NCBI RefSeq assembly: GCF_012911005.2
Contig: NZ_WTVS01000017.1
Coordinates: 31,401 to 95,400, forward strand
Direction: 5' to 3'
Length of the DNA stretch: 64,000 nt
Origin: Aromatoleum toluolicum
Lineage (GTDB): Bacteria > Pseudomonadota > Gammaproteobacteria > Burkholderiales > Rhodocyclaceae
Shown: piece after piece, positions 8,957 through 19,918 of the stretch
Numbering within the stretch: the stretch's first letter is position 1
How the letters are laid out: each line of letters opens with the position of its first letter
Made by a program: the position numbers and the translations under genes
Notes under the pieces: model-generated
Told to the model about the DNA's origin: nothing
What the model saw: only the letters and a program-made list of their open reading frames with translations
Database searches by the model: none

Positions 8957-9948
8957 CGTGTGGTCACGCTGCTGTCGTTTGTAAATGTCCAAGTGCGGGC
9001 GAACTCAATAATGTCTGCCTTTTCCTTGAGGTCATTGGAAAAAGGTGCAAATGGAGCAGCCAAGTTGAGAATTCGAAGTGCTGCTTCATCCAGTACTTTC
9101 TCGCCCGATGATCGCTGAATTTCAGCATGGATCAGCGTTCCATCAGATTTGATGGCAACGAATACAAGCACGCTGCCGTAAATTCTTCCGCGCGCAGCGT
9201 CGGGGTAGTTGAGGGTGCCGACGCGCTCGATCTTCTGGCGCCAGTCCTCGAGGTATTGCGCGAAGCGGTATTCCTTCGCCTTCGCGCCGATAAACATTTT
9301 ACGCGGGCGCTTGGCGTACTCGTCGAGCTTGCGGTCGATCTCCGCCTCGAGGCGCGCGGCGGCCGCGGCGCTGTCGAGGAGGTCGAGGCCCGAGGGCTTC
9401 GGTTCGATGGCGGCCGGATCGGGCTGCTGCACCGCGGCCTGGGTCTGTGCGGCGGATTTCTGTGCCGTCATGACCTCGGGGCGGGCGGCGCTGCGATCCG
9501 AGGTGCGCTTGCGCGACTCGGTGAGGGTGTCGCCGTCGCGCTGCGTGGGTTGGGGCGGCAGCGGCGACTTCGGGCGCACGTTCTTTTCGCTGGTGCCGCC
9601 GCCGTCGAGGTTGGCCTGCGCGAGCACGTCGGCCTTTTCCGGCGCGCGCGCATGGCGTGCGTTCACCAGCACCACTTCCAGGCCGCGGTCGAGTTCGCGC
9701 GGCCGTGGCCCGAGGTCCATCGTGAAGCCGATCGACAGCGCCAGCGCGTGGATCGCGACAGACAGGAGGAAGGCGATCGCGAGCAGCGGGTCGCCCTGCA
9801 GGATGTCGTTGCTGCGACGGGTCGCGAGAGGGGGGGCGGCTATGCCGGCGGCACGTCCCGCGGCGCCCGTGGGGCGAACTGCGGCAGTCGCCGGGCGTGC
9901 CGCGCTGCCGGTCGCGTGCGGGGTGCGAAGGTCGTTGTTGCGAGCCAT
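8953..9948 (-). CDS. TonB-like energy transducer / TonB C-terminal domain protein
   Basis: 331 residues. An Ala/Pro-rich cytoplasmic start is followed by a transmembrane segment at about 53-76 ([19 protein letters not shown]). A Pro/Gln-rich, charged periplasmic spacer comes next, then a C-terminal TonB domain with [17 protein letters not shown] and [21 protein letters not shown]. Such proteins pass proton-motive energy to outer-membrane receptors, but no exbB, exbD or receptor gene is nearby. It sits between an RNB ribonuclease and aroE, where many betaproteobacteria have this gene, so its partner is unknown. It starts 12 bases after the RNB stop. Confidence 0.85.
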   Translation of the reverse strand: MARNNDLRTPHATGSAARPATAAVRPTGAAGRAAGIAAPPLATRRSNDILQGDPLLAIAFLLSVAIHALALSIGFTMDLGPRPRELDRGLEVVLVNARHARAPEKADVLAQANLDGGGTSEKNVRPKSPLPPQPTQRDGDTLTESRKRTSDRSAARPEVMTAQKSAAQTQAAVQQPDPAAIEPKPSGLDLLDSAAAAARLEAEIDRKLDEYAKRPRKMFIGAKAKEYRFAQYLEDWRQKIERVGTLNYPDAARGRIYGSVLVFVAIKSDGTLIHAEIQRSSGEKVLDEAALRILNLAAPFAPFSNDLKEKADIIEFARTWTFTNDSSVTTR

Positions 9949-9960
9949 GCCGTCCGGCGT

Positions 9961-11886
9961 TCAGTTGCCTTCGAGTGCTGCGTCGGCCGCTTCGGCGGGA
10001 TCGGGCTCGGCGAGCATCTCGACGAAGCGTGCGCTGATGTCGACGTCGAGCAGGTCGCTGTGTTCGACCGTCAGGCGCACGCGCGTGCCCGGCAGCATCA
10101 CCGGCAGCGAGGGCACCTTGACCATCAGCGGGATCGCGTCGAGGCGCACGAGGTTGTCGCGCAGCACCTTGCCGTCGACGGCGATGCCCGGCTGCTGGCG
10201 CAGCCAGCGCAGGCACCAGTAGCGTTCCATCTGGCGCTGGAAGTCGGCGTAGGCGGCGTAGGTGACGTCGAAGTCGCGCATCGCGGCCATCAGGTCGGCG
10301 GACTTCGGTGCGAACGCGGGCGCTTCGTCGCGCAGCACCGAGACGATCTGCCACTGGTTGACCATGTCGACATAGCGACGCAGCGGCGAGCTCGACCACG
10401 CGTAGCAGTCCACACCGAGGCCGTCGTGCGGGCCGGCGGCGGTGGACATGCGCACCTTGCCGCCGCTCTGCACGCGGTACAGGCCCGGGATGCCGGCCTC
10501 GTCGAGGAGCTTGCCCCAGGTCGAGTTGGCGAGAATCATCATCTCGGCCACCAGCTTGTCGAGCGGCGAGCCGCGCTTCCTCTGCGAGATCGTGACGTAG
10601 CCGGGGCCGTCGGCGGTGTGCGTTTGCCAGTCGACGTAGAAGTTGAAGTCGACCTGGTTGCGGTTGTCCTCGGCCTTGCCGCGGCCGGCCTCGAGCACGT
10701 TGGCGAGGTCCCACAGCAGCGTGAGTTCGCGCTTCCATTCGAAGTCGGGGCCGCCGGAGTGGTCGTGCAGCACCTGCTCGTTGAAGAGCGGCTCGATGTC
10801 GTGGTGGCGCAGGTTCGCGACGATGGGCACGCGTTCGACGACCGTCTCATGACGCTGGACGGCGAGCGCCGCGGTGACGTCGAGGTACAGCGACACGGCG
10901 GGGCAGTCGCGGCCGGCGGCGAGCGTGAAGGTCTCGACGACCACGTCGGGCAGCATCGTGATCTTGTTGCCCGGCATGTACACCGTGGACAGGCGCCGGC
11001 GCGCGATCGCGTCGAGCGAGGAGCCGCGCGCGAAGCCGAGCGCGGGTGCGGCGATGTGGATGCCGATGCGCCAGCCGCCGCCTTCGCGCGGCGTCACCGA
11101 GAAGGCGTCGTCGATCTCGGTGGTGGTGGCGTCGTCGATCGAGAATGCGGCGACCTGTGCGAGCGGGAGATCGGCCGGGTCGGCCGGGGCTTCGAAGGCC
11201 GGGAAGGCGGTGCCTTCGGCGAAGTATTCGAACAGGAAGCGGTTGTAGTGGAAGTCGTAGCTCGACTCCAGCGCGCCGCATTGCAGCAGCAGGCGCGGGG
11301 CCGACAGCCCGGCGTCCACGCAGGCGGCCTCGAAAGCCTTGGTCTCGACGCGGTTGCGGTCGGGGCGGTAGAGGAGTTGCGGCAGCATGCCGGCGATCTC
11401 GGCCGGCATCCGGCCTGCGACCAGCTCGGCGCGCATGCGCTCGATCGCCTCGGCCTGCTGGCGCTTCTTCTCCAGCCCGGCGAGCGCGGCCTGCAGGATG
11501 TCGGCGGGGGCCTTGCGGAAGCGGCCGCGGCCCTTGCGGTGGAAGTACATCGGCGCCGAGTGCAGGCGCAGCAGGATGCTCGCGGACTCGACGGCGTTCG
11601 GCGCGTGGCCGTGGTATTCGGCGGCGAACTCGTCGAAAGCGAACTCGTCGTCGCCGCTCACTTCCCACAGGAAGGCAGTGTCCAGTTCTTCGGCGCCCGC
11701 TTCGGCGCGGCTGAGCAGGTCGCCCGGCGACGGCTCGCGGAAGCGCATCAGCACGTGGTTGCTTTTCAGCTTCACGCGCTTGCCGTGGGACGTCTCGACC
11801 TGCAGCGAGGAATCGTTATCAGCGAGGATGGTCCCGGCCTTGAAGGCCCCATCCTCTTCGAACAGCACGAACATCGGAACCGCCAT
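9961..11886 (-). CDS. RNB-domain exoribonuclease (RNase II/R family)
   Basis: 641 residues, shorter than RNase R and close to RNase II. The RNB catalytic core is seen around residues 255-270 as SIDDATTTEIDDAFSV; canonical is D..DIDD, so one Asp position carries Glu. Also visible are the downstream RRRLSTVYMPGNKITMLP and the RNA-clamp region CYAWSSSPLRRYVDMVNQWQI. It degrades RNA 3' to 5'. The N-terminal third does not show an obvious cold-shock domain. It heads the RNB-tonB-aroE-mtgA unit, with 12 bases to the next gene. Confidence 0.9.
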   Translation of the reverse strand: MAVPMFVLFEEDGAFKAGTILADNDSSLQVETSHGKRVKLKSNHVLMRFREPSPGDLLSRAEAGAEELDTAFLWEVSGDDEFAFDEFAAEYHGHAPNAVESASILLRLHSAPMYFHRKGRGRFRKAPADILQAALAGLEKKRQQAEAIERMRAELVAGRMPAEIAGMLPQLLYRPDRNRVETKAFEAACVDAGLSAPRLLLQCGALESSYDFHYNRFLFEYFAEGTAFPAFEAPADPADLPLAQVAAFSIDDATTTEIDDAFSVTPREGGGWRIGIHIAAPALGFARGSSLDAIARRRLSTVYMPGNKITMLPDVVVETFTLAAGRDCPAVSLYLDVTAALAVQRHETVVERVPIVANLRHHDIEPLFNEQVLHDHSGGPDFEWKRELTLLWDLANVLEAGRGKAEDNRNQVDFNFYVDWQTHTADGPGYVTISQRKRGSPLDKLVAEMMILANSTWGKLLDEAGIPGLYRVQSGGKVRMSTAAGPHDGLGVDCYAWSSSPLRRYVDMVNQWQIVSVLRDEAPAFAPKSADLMAAMRDFDVTYAAYADFQRQMERYWCLRWLRQQPGIAVDGKVLRDNLVRLDAIPLMVKVPSLPVMLPGTRVRLTVEHSDLLDVDISARFVEMLAEPDPAEAADAALEGN

Positions 11887-11946
11887 ACTTGAGCAAGCCC
11901 GACAGTTTAAAGGATTCGACCGCCGGGCGCAGAGTGTGGCCGACGA

Positions 11947-12846
11947 CTACCGTGCCGCGCGGTTCGCCCGCAGCATGTCGACCGAATAGACGGCGAGTGC
12001 TGCCCAGATCAGCGCGAAGCCGGCGAGCTGGCCGGCGTCGAAGGGTTCGCGGAAGACGAACACCGCGAGCAGGAAATTGATGCTGGGCGCGAGGTACTGC
12101 ACGAAGCCGACCGTGGATAGCGGCAGGCGCTGCGCGCCGAGCGCGAACAGCATCAGCGGCACGGCGGTGAGCACGCCGGCGAGCGGCAGCAGCGCGTCGG
12201 TGGCGAGGTCCTGGCCGAATTGCAGGCTGCCACGGCTGGCGAGCCAGGCCAGCCAGCCGATCGCGAGCGGCGCGGTGACCAGGGTTTCGACGAACAGGCC
12301 GTTGATCGCATCGACCGGCGCGCGCTTGCGCAGCAGGCCGTACACGCCGAAGGTGATCGCGAGAAAGAGTGCGATCCACGGCAGCGTGCCGACCTGCCAC
12401 ACGCGCCACGCGACGCCGGCGCAGGCGAGCGCGACCGCTGCCTGCTGCAGCGGACGCATGCGTTCTCCGAGCACGAGGCGGCCGAGCAGGATGCTCACCA
12501 GCGGATTGATGAAGTAGCCGAGGCTGGCTTCGAGCAGGCGGTCGGCGGAGATCGCCCACACGAAGACCAGCCAGTTGCTGCCGGTGAGCGAGGCCGACAG
12601 CGCGAGCAGGCCGATCAGGCGCGGCTGCGCCACCAGGCGGCGCAGCCCGTCGAAGCCGCGCCAGAACGCGAGCAGCGCGAGGAGGAAGACGACCGACCAC
12701 AGCACGCGGTGCGCGACGATTTCGCCCGGCGACACGCTGCCGACCGCCTTGAAGTAGAGCGGCATCAGCCCCCACATCGTGAACGCGATCAGCGTCGCGA
12801 TGACGCCTTGGCGGCGTCGCTGCGAATCGCTTGCTGCCGCCGTCAT
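11947..12846 (-). CDS. rarD: RarD family EamA-type membrane transporter
   Basis: 299 residues from MTAAASDSQRRRQGVIATLIAF, with about ten hydrophobic helices in two EamA halves. The segments TMWGLMPLYFKAVG, EIVAHRVLWSVVF, GSNWLVFVWAI, EASLGYFINPLVSILLG and GFVQYLAPSINFLLAVFVFREPF are hallmark RarD sequences. It belongs to the drug/metabolite transporter superfamily; the substrate is not known. The start overlaps the stop of the methyltransferase gene as ATGA, which fixes the start and implies co-translation. Confidence 0.93.
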   Translation of the reverse strand: MTAAASDSQRRRQGVIATLIAFTMWGLMPLYFKAVGSVSPGEIVAHRVLWSVVFLLALLAFWRGFDGLRRLVAQPRLIGLLALSASLTGSNWLVFVWAISADRLLEASLGYFINPLVSILLGRLVLGERMRPLQQAAVALACAGVAWRVWQVGTLPWIALFLAITFGVYGLLRKRAPVDAINGLFVETLVTAPLAIGWLAWLASRGSLQFGQDLATDALLPLAGVLTAVPLMLFALGAQRLPLSTVGFVQYLAPSINFLLAVFVFREPFDAGQLAGFALIWAALAVYSVDMLRANRAAR

Positions 12847-13691
12847 GAACGGGCGGTCGCGACCAGCGCGAGGGCCTCGACGGTGTAGCCGCCGTCCTCG
12901 GTGCGGTGGCTTGCGAGGTCGGCTTCGACTGCGGCGCGCAGGGTGGCCTGGGTGGCTTCGGGCAGGCGCGAGAGGGCCTCGGCCGCACCGCCGGCGAGAT
13001 CGAGAAAGGCCTGCCAGTAGCTTTCCGCGTCGGGAAAGTGGCAGCGGAAGGGGCAGGGTGCGATGCGTACGTCGGCGAAGCCGGCGTCGGTCAGCGCGGT
13101 CGTCAGCGCGGCCGCGTCGCCGAAGCGGAACACCGAGGGACGGGCAACCTTGGGGGGCGGGAGCTGGCGGGCGATGCAGTCCTGCGCGCGCGCAATCAGC
13201 GGAACGGCCTCGCGCGGGCCCCACACCGAGAGTGCGACGCGTCCGCCGGGGCGCAGCACGCGGCGCATCTCCGCGAGCGCCTGCTGCGGGTGCGGGAACA
13301 TGAAGAGCGCGAGGCCGGCGAGCACGCGGTCGAAGCTCGCGTCGGGCAGGCACAGGTGTTCGGCGTCGGCGGCGGCGAAGCCGAGGGCGTCGCTCTTGCC
13401 CTCGGCGGCCGTGCGTCGCGCGCCTTCGGCGAGCATGCCGTCGGCGATGTCGCTCGCGAGCACCCAGCCACCCGGCGCGATGCGCGCGGCGGCGTCGCGG
13501 GCGAGGAGTCCGGGACCGCTTGCGAGGTCGAGCACGGTCTGTCCCGGTGCGAGATCGGCCGCGTCGAGCAGCGCCGTGGCGAGGTCGGCGCGCAGGTGGG
13601 CCCCTTCCGCGTAGCGTGCGGCGATGCGGTTGAAGCCGGCGCGCTCCTGCGCCTTGAGGCGGCGGGCGTCGAAGCCTGCGGGCGTGCTCAT
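12843..13691 (-). CDS. Class I SAM-dependent methyltransferase (UbiE/Methyltransf_11 type)
   Basis: 282 residues from MSTPAGFDARRLKAQERAGFNRIAARYAEG. Motif I is VLDLASGPGLLA, the acidic ribose-binding end is ASDIADGML, motif II/III is DASFDRVLAGLALFMFPHP, and the post-motif is LRPGGRVALSVWG. The layout resembles small-molecule or quinone methyltransferases, but the substrate cannot be read. Both ends overlap neighbours by four bases (yqiA upstream, rarD downstream). Confidence 0.85.
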   Translation of the reverse strand: MSTPAGFDARRLKAQERAGFNRIAARYAEGAHLRADLATALLDAADLAPGQTVLDLASGPGLLARDAAARIAPGGWVLASDIADGMLAEGARRTAAEGKSDALGFAAADAEHLCLPDASFDRVLAGLALFMFPHPQQALAEMRRVLRPGGRVALSVWGPREAVPLIARAQDCIARQLPPPKVARPSVFRFGDAAALTTALTDAGFADVRIAPCPFRCHFPDAESYWQAFLDLAGGAAEALSRLPEATQATLRAAVEADLASHRTEDGGYTVEALALVATARS

Positions 13692-14275
13692 CGTGCCGCG
13701 AGCCCGGCGAAGGCGATCACCTCGTCGAGGTAGTCGGTCCAGCGCGAGAAGCCGTGGTCGCCGCCTTCGAGCACGGTCTGGCGCGCGCCGGCGTATTTCG
13801 CGACCGCATCGCGGTAGTCCAGCACCTCGTCGCCGGTCTCGACCATCAGCCAGAAATCCTGCGGGCGGGCGAGCGTCGCGACGTCCATCGCGCGCAGCTG
13901 GCCAATGTAGGCTTCCTTGAAGTCGAAGGTTTCGCCCGTGTACAGGTTGGTCTGCTCGCCGACGTAGGCTTCCAGCGACAGCGGTGCGACGACGGCCGGA
14001 TTCACGAGCACGGCCTTGAGGGCGTGCTTCTCGGCCAGATGCGTCGCGTAGTAGCCGCCCAGCGAACTGCCGACCAGCGTCGGCGCGAGGGCGGGGCGCG
14101 CGCTGCGGCAGCGCGCGATCTGGCGCTCGACCAGCGCGATGGCGGCGTCCGGTTCGGGCGGCAGCAGCTCGCACCAGAATTCCTCGCCCAGCCCCTTCGC
14201 CGCCATGTGGCGCTGCAGCGCCTGCGCCTTGATCGACGCCGGAGCCGAGCGGAAACCATGCAGGTAGATGATCAT
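13688..14275 (-). CDS. yqiA: YqiA/YcfP-family alpha/beta-hydrolase (esterase)
   Basis: 195 residues. The first strand is MIIYLHGFRSAPASIKA, the nucleophile elbow is LVGSSLGGYYA (Ser71), an acidic residue occurs in ETGDEVLDY, and a late His in GGDHGFSRW completes a Ser-Asp-His triad. E. coli YqiA shows esterase activity on acyl-CoA and short esters; the physiological substrate is open. It overlaps the methyltransferase start by four bases and lies 62 bases from uppP. Confidence 0.9.
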   Translation of the reverse strand: MIIYLHGFRSAPASIKAQALQRHMAAKGLGEEFWCELLPPEPDAAIALVERQIARCRSARPALAPTLVGSSLGGYYATHLAEKHALKAVLVNPAVVAPLSLEAYVGEQTNLYTGETFDFKEAYIGQLRAMDVATLARPQDFWLMVETGDEVLDYRDAVAKYAGARQTVLEGGDHGFSRWTDYLDEVIAFAGLAAR

Positions 14276-14337
14276 TGCGTATGCAGGGGCTGTGGCGAAG
14301 CCCCTAGTTTAACCACGTGCGGCGGATTTTCGGGCGC

Positions 14338-15162
14338 TCAGACCTCGCTCCATGCGACGAGGCCGAACTTCCACGTCGCCAGCACGATGATGCCGAAGAC
14401 GATGCGGTACCACGCGAAGACGATGAAGGTGTGGTTGGAGACGAAGCGGATGAAGGTCTTCACCGCCCACATCGCGGCGACGAAGGAGGCGACGAAACCG
14501 ACCGCGAACACCGGCAGGTCGCCGGCGTGGAGCATGTCGCGCGCCTTGTACAGGTCGTACGCGGTCGCCGCGAACATCGTCGGGATCGCGAGGAAGAAGG
14601 AGAACTCCGCCGCCGTCTTGCGCGACAGGCCGAACACCAGCCCGCCCATGATGGTCGCGCCCGAGCGCGAGGTGCCGGGAATCATCGCCAGCGCCTGCGC
14701 GAAGCCGACCTTGAGCGCGTCCGGCCAGCGCATCTCGTCGACGGCATTGATGCGCGGATGGTAGCTGCGCTTTTCCAGCCACAGGATCACGAAGCCGCCG
14801 ACGATCAGCGCGGTGGCGACGGTGAGCGGGTTGAAGAGCAGCGCCTTGATCTTCGAATGGAACATCACGCCCAGCACGGCCGCGGGCAGAAAGCCGACGA
14901 TCAGCAGTCCGACGAAGCGCTGCGCGGCAGGATCGCTGGCGACGCCGGTCGCGACGTGCACGAGGCGCTCGCGGTAATCCCAGCACACGGCGAGGATCGC
15001 CGCGAGCTGGATCACGATCTTGAACACCTTGCTGGCCTCGTCGTTGTAGCCGAGCAGGTCGCCGAAGATGATCAGGTGGCCGGTCGAGGAAACCGGCAGG
15101 AATTCGGTGAGGCCTTCTATGATGCCGAGAAGCAGGGCGACGAACAGCTGGGCGAGATCCAT
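14338..15162 (-). CDS. uppP: UppP (BacA), undecaprenyl-diphosphatase
   Basis: 274 residues, polytopic. Motif 1 is [19 protein letters not shown] near the N-terminus and motif 2 is [15 protein letters not shown], both hallmarks of the BacA/UppP family. It recycles undecaprenyl pyrophosphate to the monophosphate carrier used for peptidoglycan and for glycans such as those made by the polysaccharide locus at 47-62 kb. Length and start are canonical. Confidence 0.96.
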   Translation of the reverse strand: MDLAQLFVALLLGIIEGLTEFLPVSSTGHLIIFGDLLGYNDEASKVFKIVIQLAAILAVCWDYRERLVHVATGVASDPAAQRFVGLLIVGFLPAAVLGVMFHSKIKALLFNPLTVATALIVGGFVILWLEKRSYHPRINAVDEMRWPDALKVGFAQALAMIPGTSRSGATIMGGLVFGLSRKTAAEFSFFLAIPTMFAATAYDLYKARDMLHAGDLPVFAVGFVASFVAAMWAVKTFIRFVSNHTFIVFAWYRIVFGIIVLATWKFGLVAWSEV

Positions 15163-15272
15163 GAGGCGGGGCGGCTTGCGCCGGGGCGATGATGAACGAA
15201 AGGCGCGATGATACCCCTCGTCATGTTGCAGGGCCGCACAAATCGCCCCTCAGTCGCAACGGAAAGTAAGCG

Positions 15273-15530
15273 TCAGGCCGGCGCGGTGAGCGTTTCCAAG
15301 TCGGCCAGCCACCGTATCGCCGCCTCGCGCTGCGCGCCGCACATCTGCGGACTGGGCGCGAGGCTGCCGCAAACCGCGGGGCGACGCGGGTCGCCGAAGA
15401 GGCGGCAGCGGTCGGTTTCATCGAGTTGGACGCAGCGCACACCGGCGGGCTTGCCGCCCTCCATGCCGGGGATGGGGCTGGAGATGGACGGTGCGATGCA
15501 GCAGGCGGCGCAGGCCGGGCGGCACTCCAT
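15273..15530 (-). CDS. YkgJ-like cysteine cluster protein
   Basis: 85 residues. It opens [23 protein letters not shown] and has further cysteines in [23 protein letters not shown] and MCGAQRE. This spacing is typical of the short YkgJ/UPF0153 zinc- or iron-binding family whose function is unknown. It starts three bases after the DUF2478 gene stop, so the two are probably one operon. A cytoplasmic location is expected, as no signal peptide is seen. Confidence 0.85.
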   Translation of the reverse strand: MECRPACAACCIAPSISSPIPGMEGGKPAGVRCVQLDETDRCRLFGDPRRPAVCGSLAPSPQMCGAQREAAIRWLADLETLTAPA

Positions 15531-15533
15531 CGT

Positions 15534-16061
15534 TCAGGTGTGCGCGGGCAGGGCGCGCCACCACGCGAGGATGTCGGCGACCTTCGGTTCGAGGAGCGTC
15601 GAGTGGCCGCCGGTGAAGTGCTGCCATTCGGCGAGGAAGCGCTCCCCGACCGCCGTGATGACCGGCACGCCGCTCGTCACCGCCATCGCCATCTCGGTGC
15701 GCAGACCCGCTCCGCTCACTTCCTGCGCGCCGAACTTGTTGATGAAGACGAGTTCCGCGCCGCGTTCGAGCGCCCCGCGCACCGCGACCGCGGCATGCGC
15801 GAGCGCATCCGGATCGAGCCGGCAGGCTTCCGACCCGCTGCCCAGATCCTGCGACAGGGCGAAGCGCTCGCCGGATGCGAGATCCTCCAGTTCCATGCCG
15901 CAGGGATCATTGATGGTCGTCGGAATGTCGTGCTGCAGGATGCCGCCGAGCCGCACGCCAAGGCCGGCCAGCGCTTGCGCCGCCTCCAGGAGCACCGGCT
16001 CGATGTGATCGGTGGGGCGGTAGACGATGGCGGCGATCGGCAGGGGCTGGTCGGTGGTCAT
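15534..16061 (-). CDS. DUF2478 family protein
   Basis: 175 residues. The stretches AAIVYRPTDHIEPVLLEAA, LGGILQHDIPT, CGMELEDLASGERFALSQDLG, and GAELVFINKFGAQEVSGAGLR followed by VPVITAVGERFLAEW match DUF2478, a P-loop-like family often encoded near molybdate uptake genes. The usual Walker A is not obvious. No molybdenum gene is within the window, so the role is left open. It is co-oriented and almost contiguous with the YkgJ-like gene. Confidence 0.75.
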   Translation of the reverse strand: MTTDQPLPIAAIVYRPTDHIEPVLLEAAQALAGLGVRLGGILQHDIPTTINDPCGMELEDLASGERFALSQDLGSGSEACRLDPDALAHAAVAVRGALERGAELVFINKFGAQEVSGAGLRTEMAMAVTSGVPVITAVGERFLAEWQHFTGGHSTLLEPKVADILAWWRALPAHT

Positions 16062-16151
16062 GGCGGAGGCACGCGTGGGTAATCCGCCATTGTCGCACTG
16101 CGTGACGTTTGGACGAAGCGGGTGACGTGGCGGCCCCTTGCGGGGCCTACG

Positions 16152-16298
16152 TCAGTAGCCTCCGCCGCCACCGCGCATGCTGTCGCGGGCCGGGGCCGAT
16201 GACTGCGTGCCGTCCTTCGCGGTCGTCGCACAACCGGTGCCGGTTGCGAGAAGGGCCGTGACGAGCGCCGTGAGCAGGGCTGTCAGCACTCTTTGCAT
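16152..16298 (-). CDS. Small exported or lipoprotein-like peptide (48 aa) ending in a Gly tract
   Basis: A short frame starts MQRVLTALLTALVTALLATG and ends SMRGGGGGY. The N-terminus is one hydrophobic signal-type helix followed by GTGCATT; the Cys could be lipidated, although Gly at -3 makes the lipobox weak. GGAG lies about eleven bases before the ATG. No family is recognised. It follows the dihaem cytochrome gene by 126 bases on the same strand. That spacer carries an inverted repeat (CGTTCCGCC 16318-16326 / GGCGGAACG 16353-16361) that could be an attenuator. Confidence 0.6.
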   Translation of the reverse strand: MQRVLTALLTALVTALLATGTGCATTAKDGTQSSAPARDSMRGGGGGY

Positions 16299-16424
16299 CG
16301 CGGGATCCTCCATCGATCGTTCCGCCGGCCCGCCGCTGGTGCGGACGGTGCTGGCGGAACGTAGCTGTTGGAGGGGGCGATGGGGGCGAAGTTCGACCGC
16401 GGCGGACGCTGCTGGCCGACCCGG

Positions 16425-17426
16425 TCAGCGCATCGCGGCGGCGTCGCGGGCGGCCTTGAGGGCCGCGGCACGCTGCCTGGCCAGATCCATCAGCGGCGGA
16501 TAGGGGCCGTAGCGGTGCTGGTCGGCCGAGGCGCCGTCGACGTAGGGCGGGAAGGCGGCATCCACGGGCTTGTTCCAGCGCGCCGGGAAGTCGTTCTCGA
16601 GGCCGGCCTTGATCGGGCGCGACTTCGACAGCACATAGCCGGCGACGTCGAAGGCTTCGTCGTCGCTCAGGACCGGGGCCACGTGGGTGGTGCCCTGCGG
16701 CATGTTGTGCCTGATGAAGGCGGCCGCGGTCAGCATGCGGTTCATGCCGGCGCCGTTGTTGAAGGTGTCCTTGCCCCACAGCGGCGGGAATACATAACCC
16801 TCGGCGTCGCCGACCTTGCCGCGGCGCTGGCCCTGGCCGTCCACGCCGTGGCAGGCGGCGCAATTCCTGGCATACACCGCCTCGCCGGCGACGAGGTCGG
16901 CGCGGCGGTCGGGCACCTTGATCTGCTTCGCCCCGGCGCCCTCGACCTTCGCGCCGACCGGTACGCCGCGGGACATGTAATGGATGTAAGCGGCAAAGGC
17001 CTTCATCTCGCGCGACTCGAGTGGCAGCGCCTTGCCGTTCATGCTGCGCTCCATGCAGCCGTTCACGCGTTCCTCGACCGAGCTGATGGCGTCTTCACGT
17101 GCGCGGTACTGCGGGAAGGTCGCGGAAACGCCGACCCAGGGCATCGCGTAGGGCTTGGTGGCTTCGTTCTGGTGGCAGGACGTGCAGGCGAGGTTGTTGC
17201 CGGCGAAGCGCATGCTGCGCTCCTGCACTTCCGGTCCGATGACGGCGAACGTGCGGGTCGTGAGTTCGTGGCCGTAGCGCACGAGGTCGCCGTAGGCGTC
17301 CTTCGGCAGCTTGTCCAGCGAGGGGGCGGGACGGTCGATCAGGCTGAGCGTCGGGGCTTCCTGGGCGAGCGCGGGCGTCGCCGCAAGCAGCAACCCGAGG
17401 CTGGACGCGACGATACGTGCTTTCAT
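16425..17426 (-). CDS. Periplasmic dihaem c-type cytochrome, TsdA (thiosulfate dehydrogenase)-like
   Basis: 333 residues with a signal peptide (cleavage after about ATPALA). Two haem-attachment sites are CTSCH, in the context RFAGNNLACTSCHQNEA, and CAACH (ARNCAACHGVDG). The segment VNGCMERSMNGKALPLESREMKAFAAYI is characteristic of TsdA-family proteins, where the Cys in this region is an axial ligand of haem 1. TsdA converts thiosulfate to tetrathionate or the reverse. No other sulfur-oxidation gene is near, so the substrate is uncertain. It is separated from thiC by about 260 bases and a terminator. Confidence 0.8.
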   Translation of the reverse strand: MKARIVASSLGLLLAATPALAQEAPTLSLIDRPAPSLDKLPKDAYGDLVRYGHELTTRTFAVIGPEVQERSMRFAGNNLACTSCHQNEATKPYAMPWVGVSATFPQYRAREDAISSVEERVNGCMERSMNGKALPLESREMKAFAAYIHYMSRGVPVGAKVEGAGAKQIKVPDRRADLVAGEAVYARNCAACHGVDGQGQRRGKVGDAEGYVFPPLWGKDTFNNGAGMNRMLTAAAFIRHNMPQGTTHVAPVLSDDEAFDVAGYVLSKSRPIKAGLENDFPARWNKPVDAAFPPYVDGASADQHRYGPYPPLMDLARQRAAALKAARDAAAMR

Positions 17427-17630
17427 GAATTTCTCTCTCCGTAATTGTCAGAAAATTATTAAATGCTTATATATAAACTCTATCGATTCCCTTCCCAAGG
17501 TGCAACAGTTCAGTCCTCAAGGTTGCCCGGTTTGGGCTCGGGGTTTACCGCGATGGATGGCGAAATTGCGTGATGGCGGCATTAACGCTGACGTTGCGGA
17601 TCGCGGCCGGCGACCACGCGGCCCCGCCCG

Positions 17631-17660
17631 AAAAAATACGGGCCGCACTGGGCGGCCCGT
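17631..17660 (-). terminator. Rho-independent terminator downstream of thiC
   Basis: Read on the minus strand, a perfect 9-bp stem (ACGGGCCGC with GCGGCCCGT, loop of five) is followed by a short T run. It lies about 28 bases after the thiC stop and before the cytochrome gene, so thiC and the cytochrome are separate transcription units. Confidence 0.85.
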
Positions 17661-17687
17661 CTTCGATGCCTGCTTCGCGCGGCAGCG

Positions 17688-19760
<2,073 letters not shown>

Positions 19761-19918
19761 AAGTTGCGACACGTTACGCCAAAGCTTGGTGCGTGTAAAT
19801 CACCAAAAATCGGGACGTGACGTTCTATTACTGCGATATTCGTCGGAAAGCGGCGCCGGGCCGTGATTGCGGTCGCAAGGGGGCCGTCGCAACTTCCCGC
19901 GGAGGCGGGCGGGGCACA

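Noticed and set aside
9127..11892. A 921-codon open frame on the plus strand opposite the TonB-like and RNB genes
   Set aside because: It is antisense to two well-supported genes, is rich in Ala/Arg/Gly/Val/His with no domain, and is the expected by-product of third-position GC bias.
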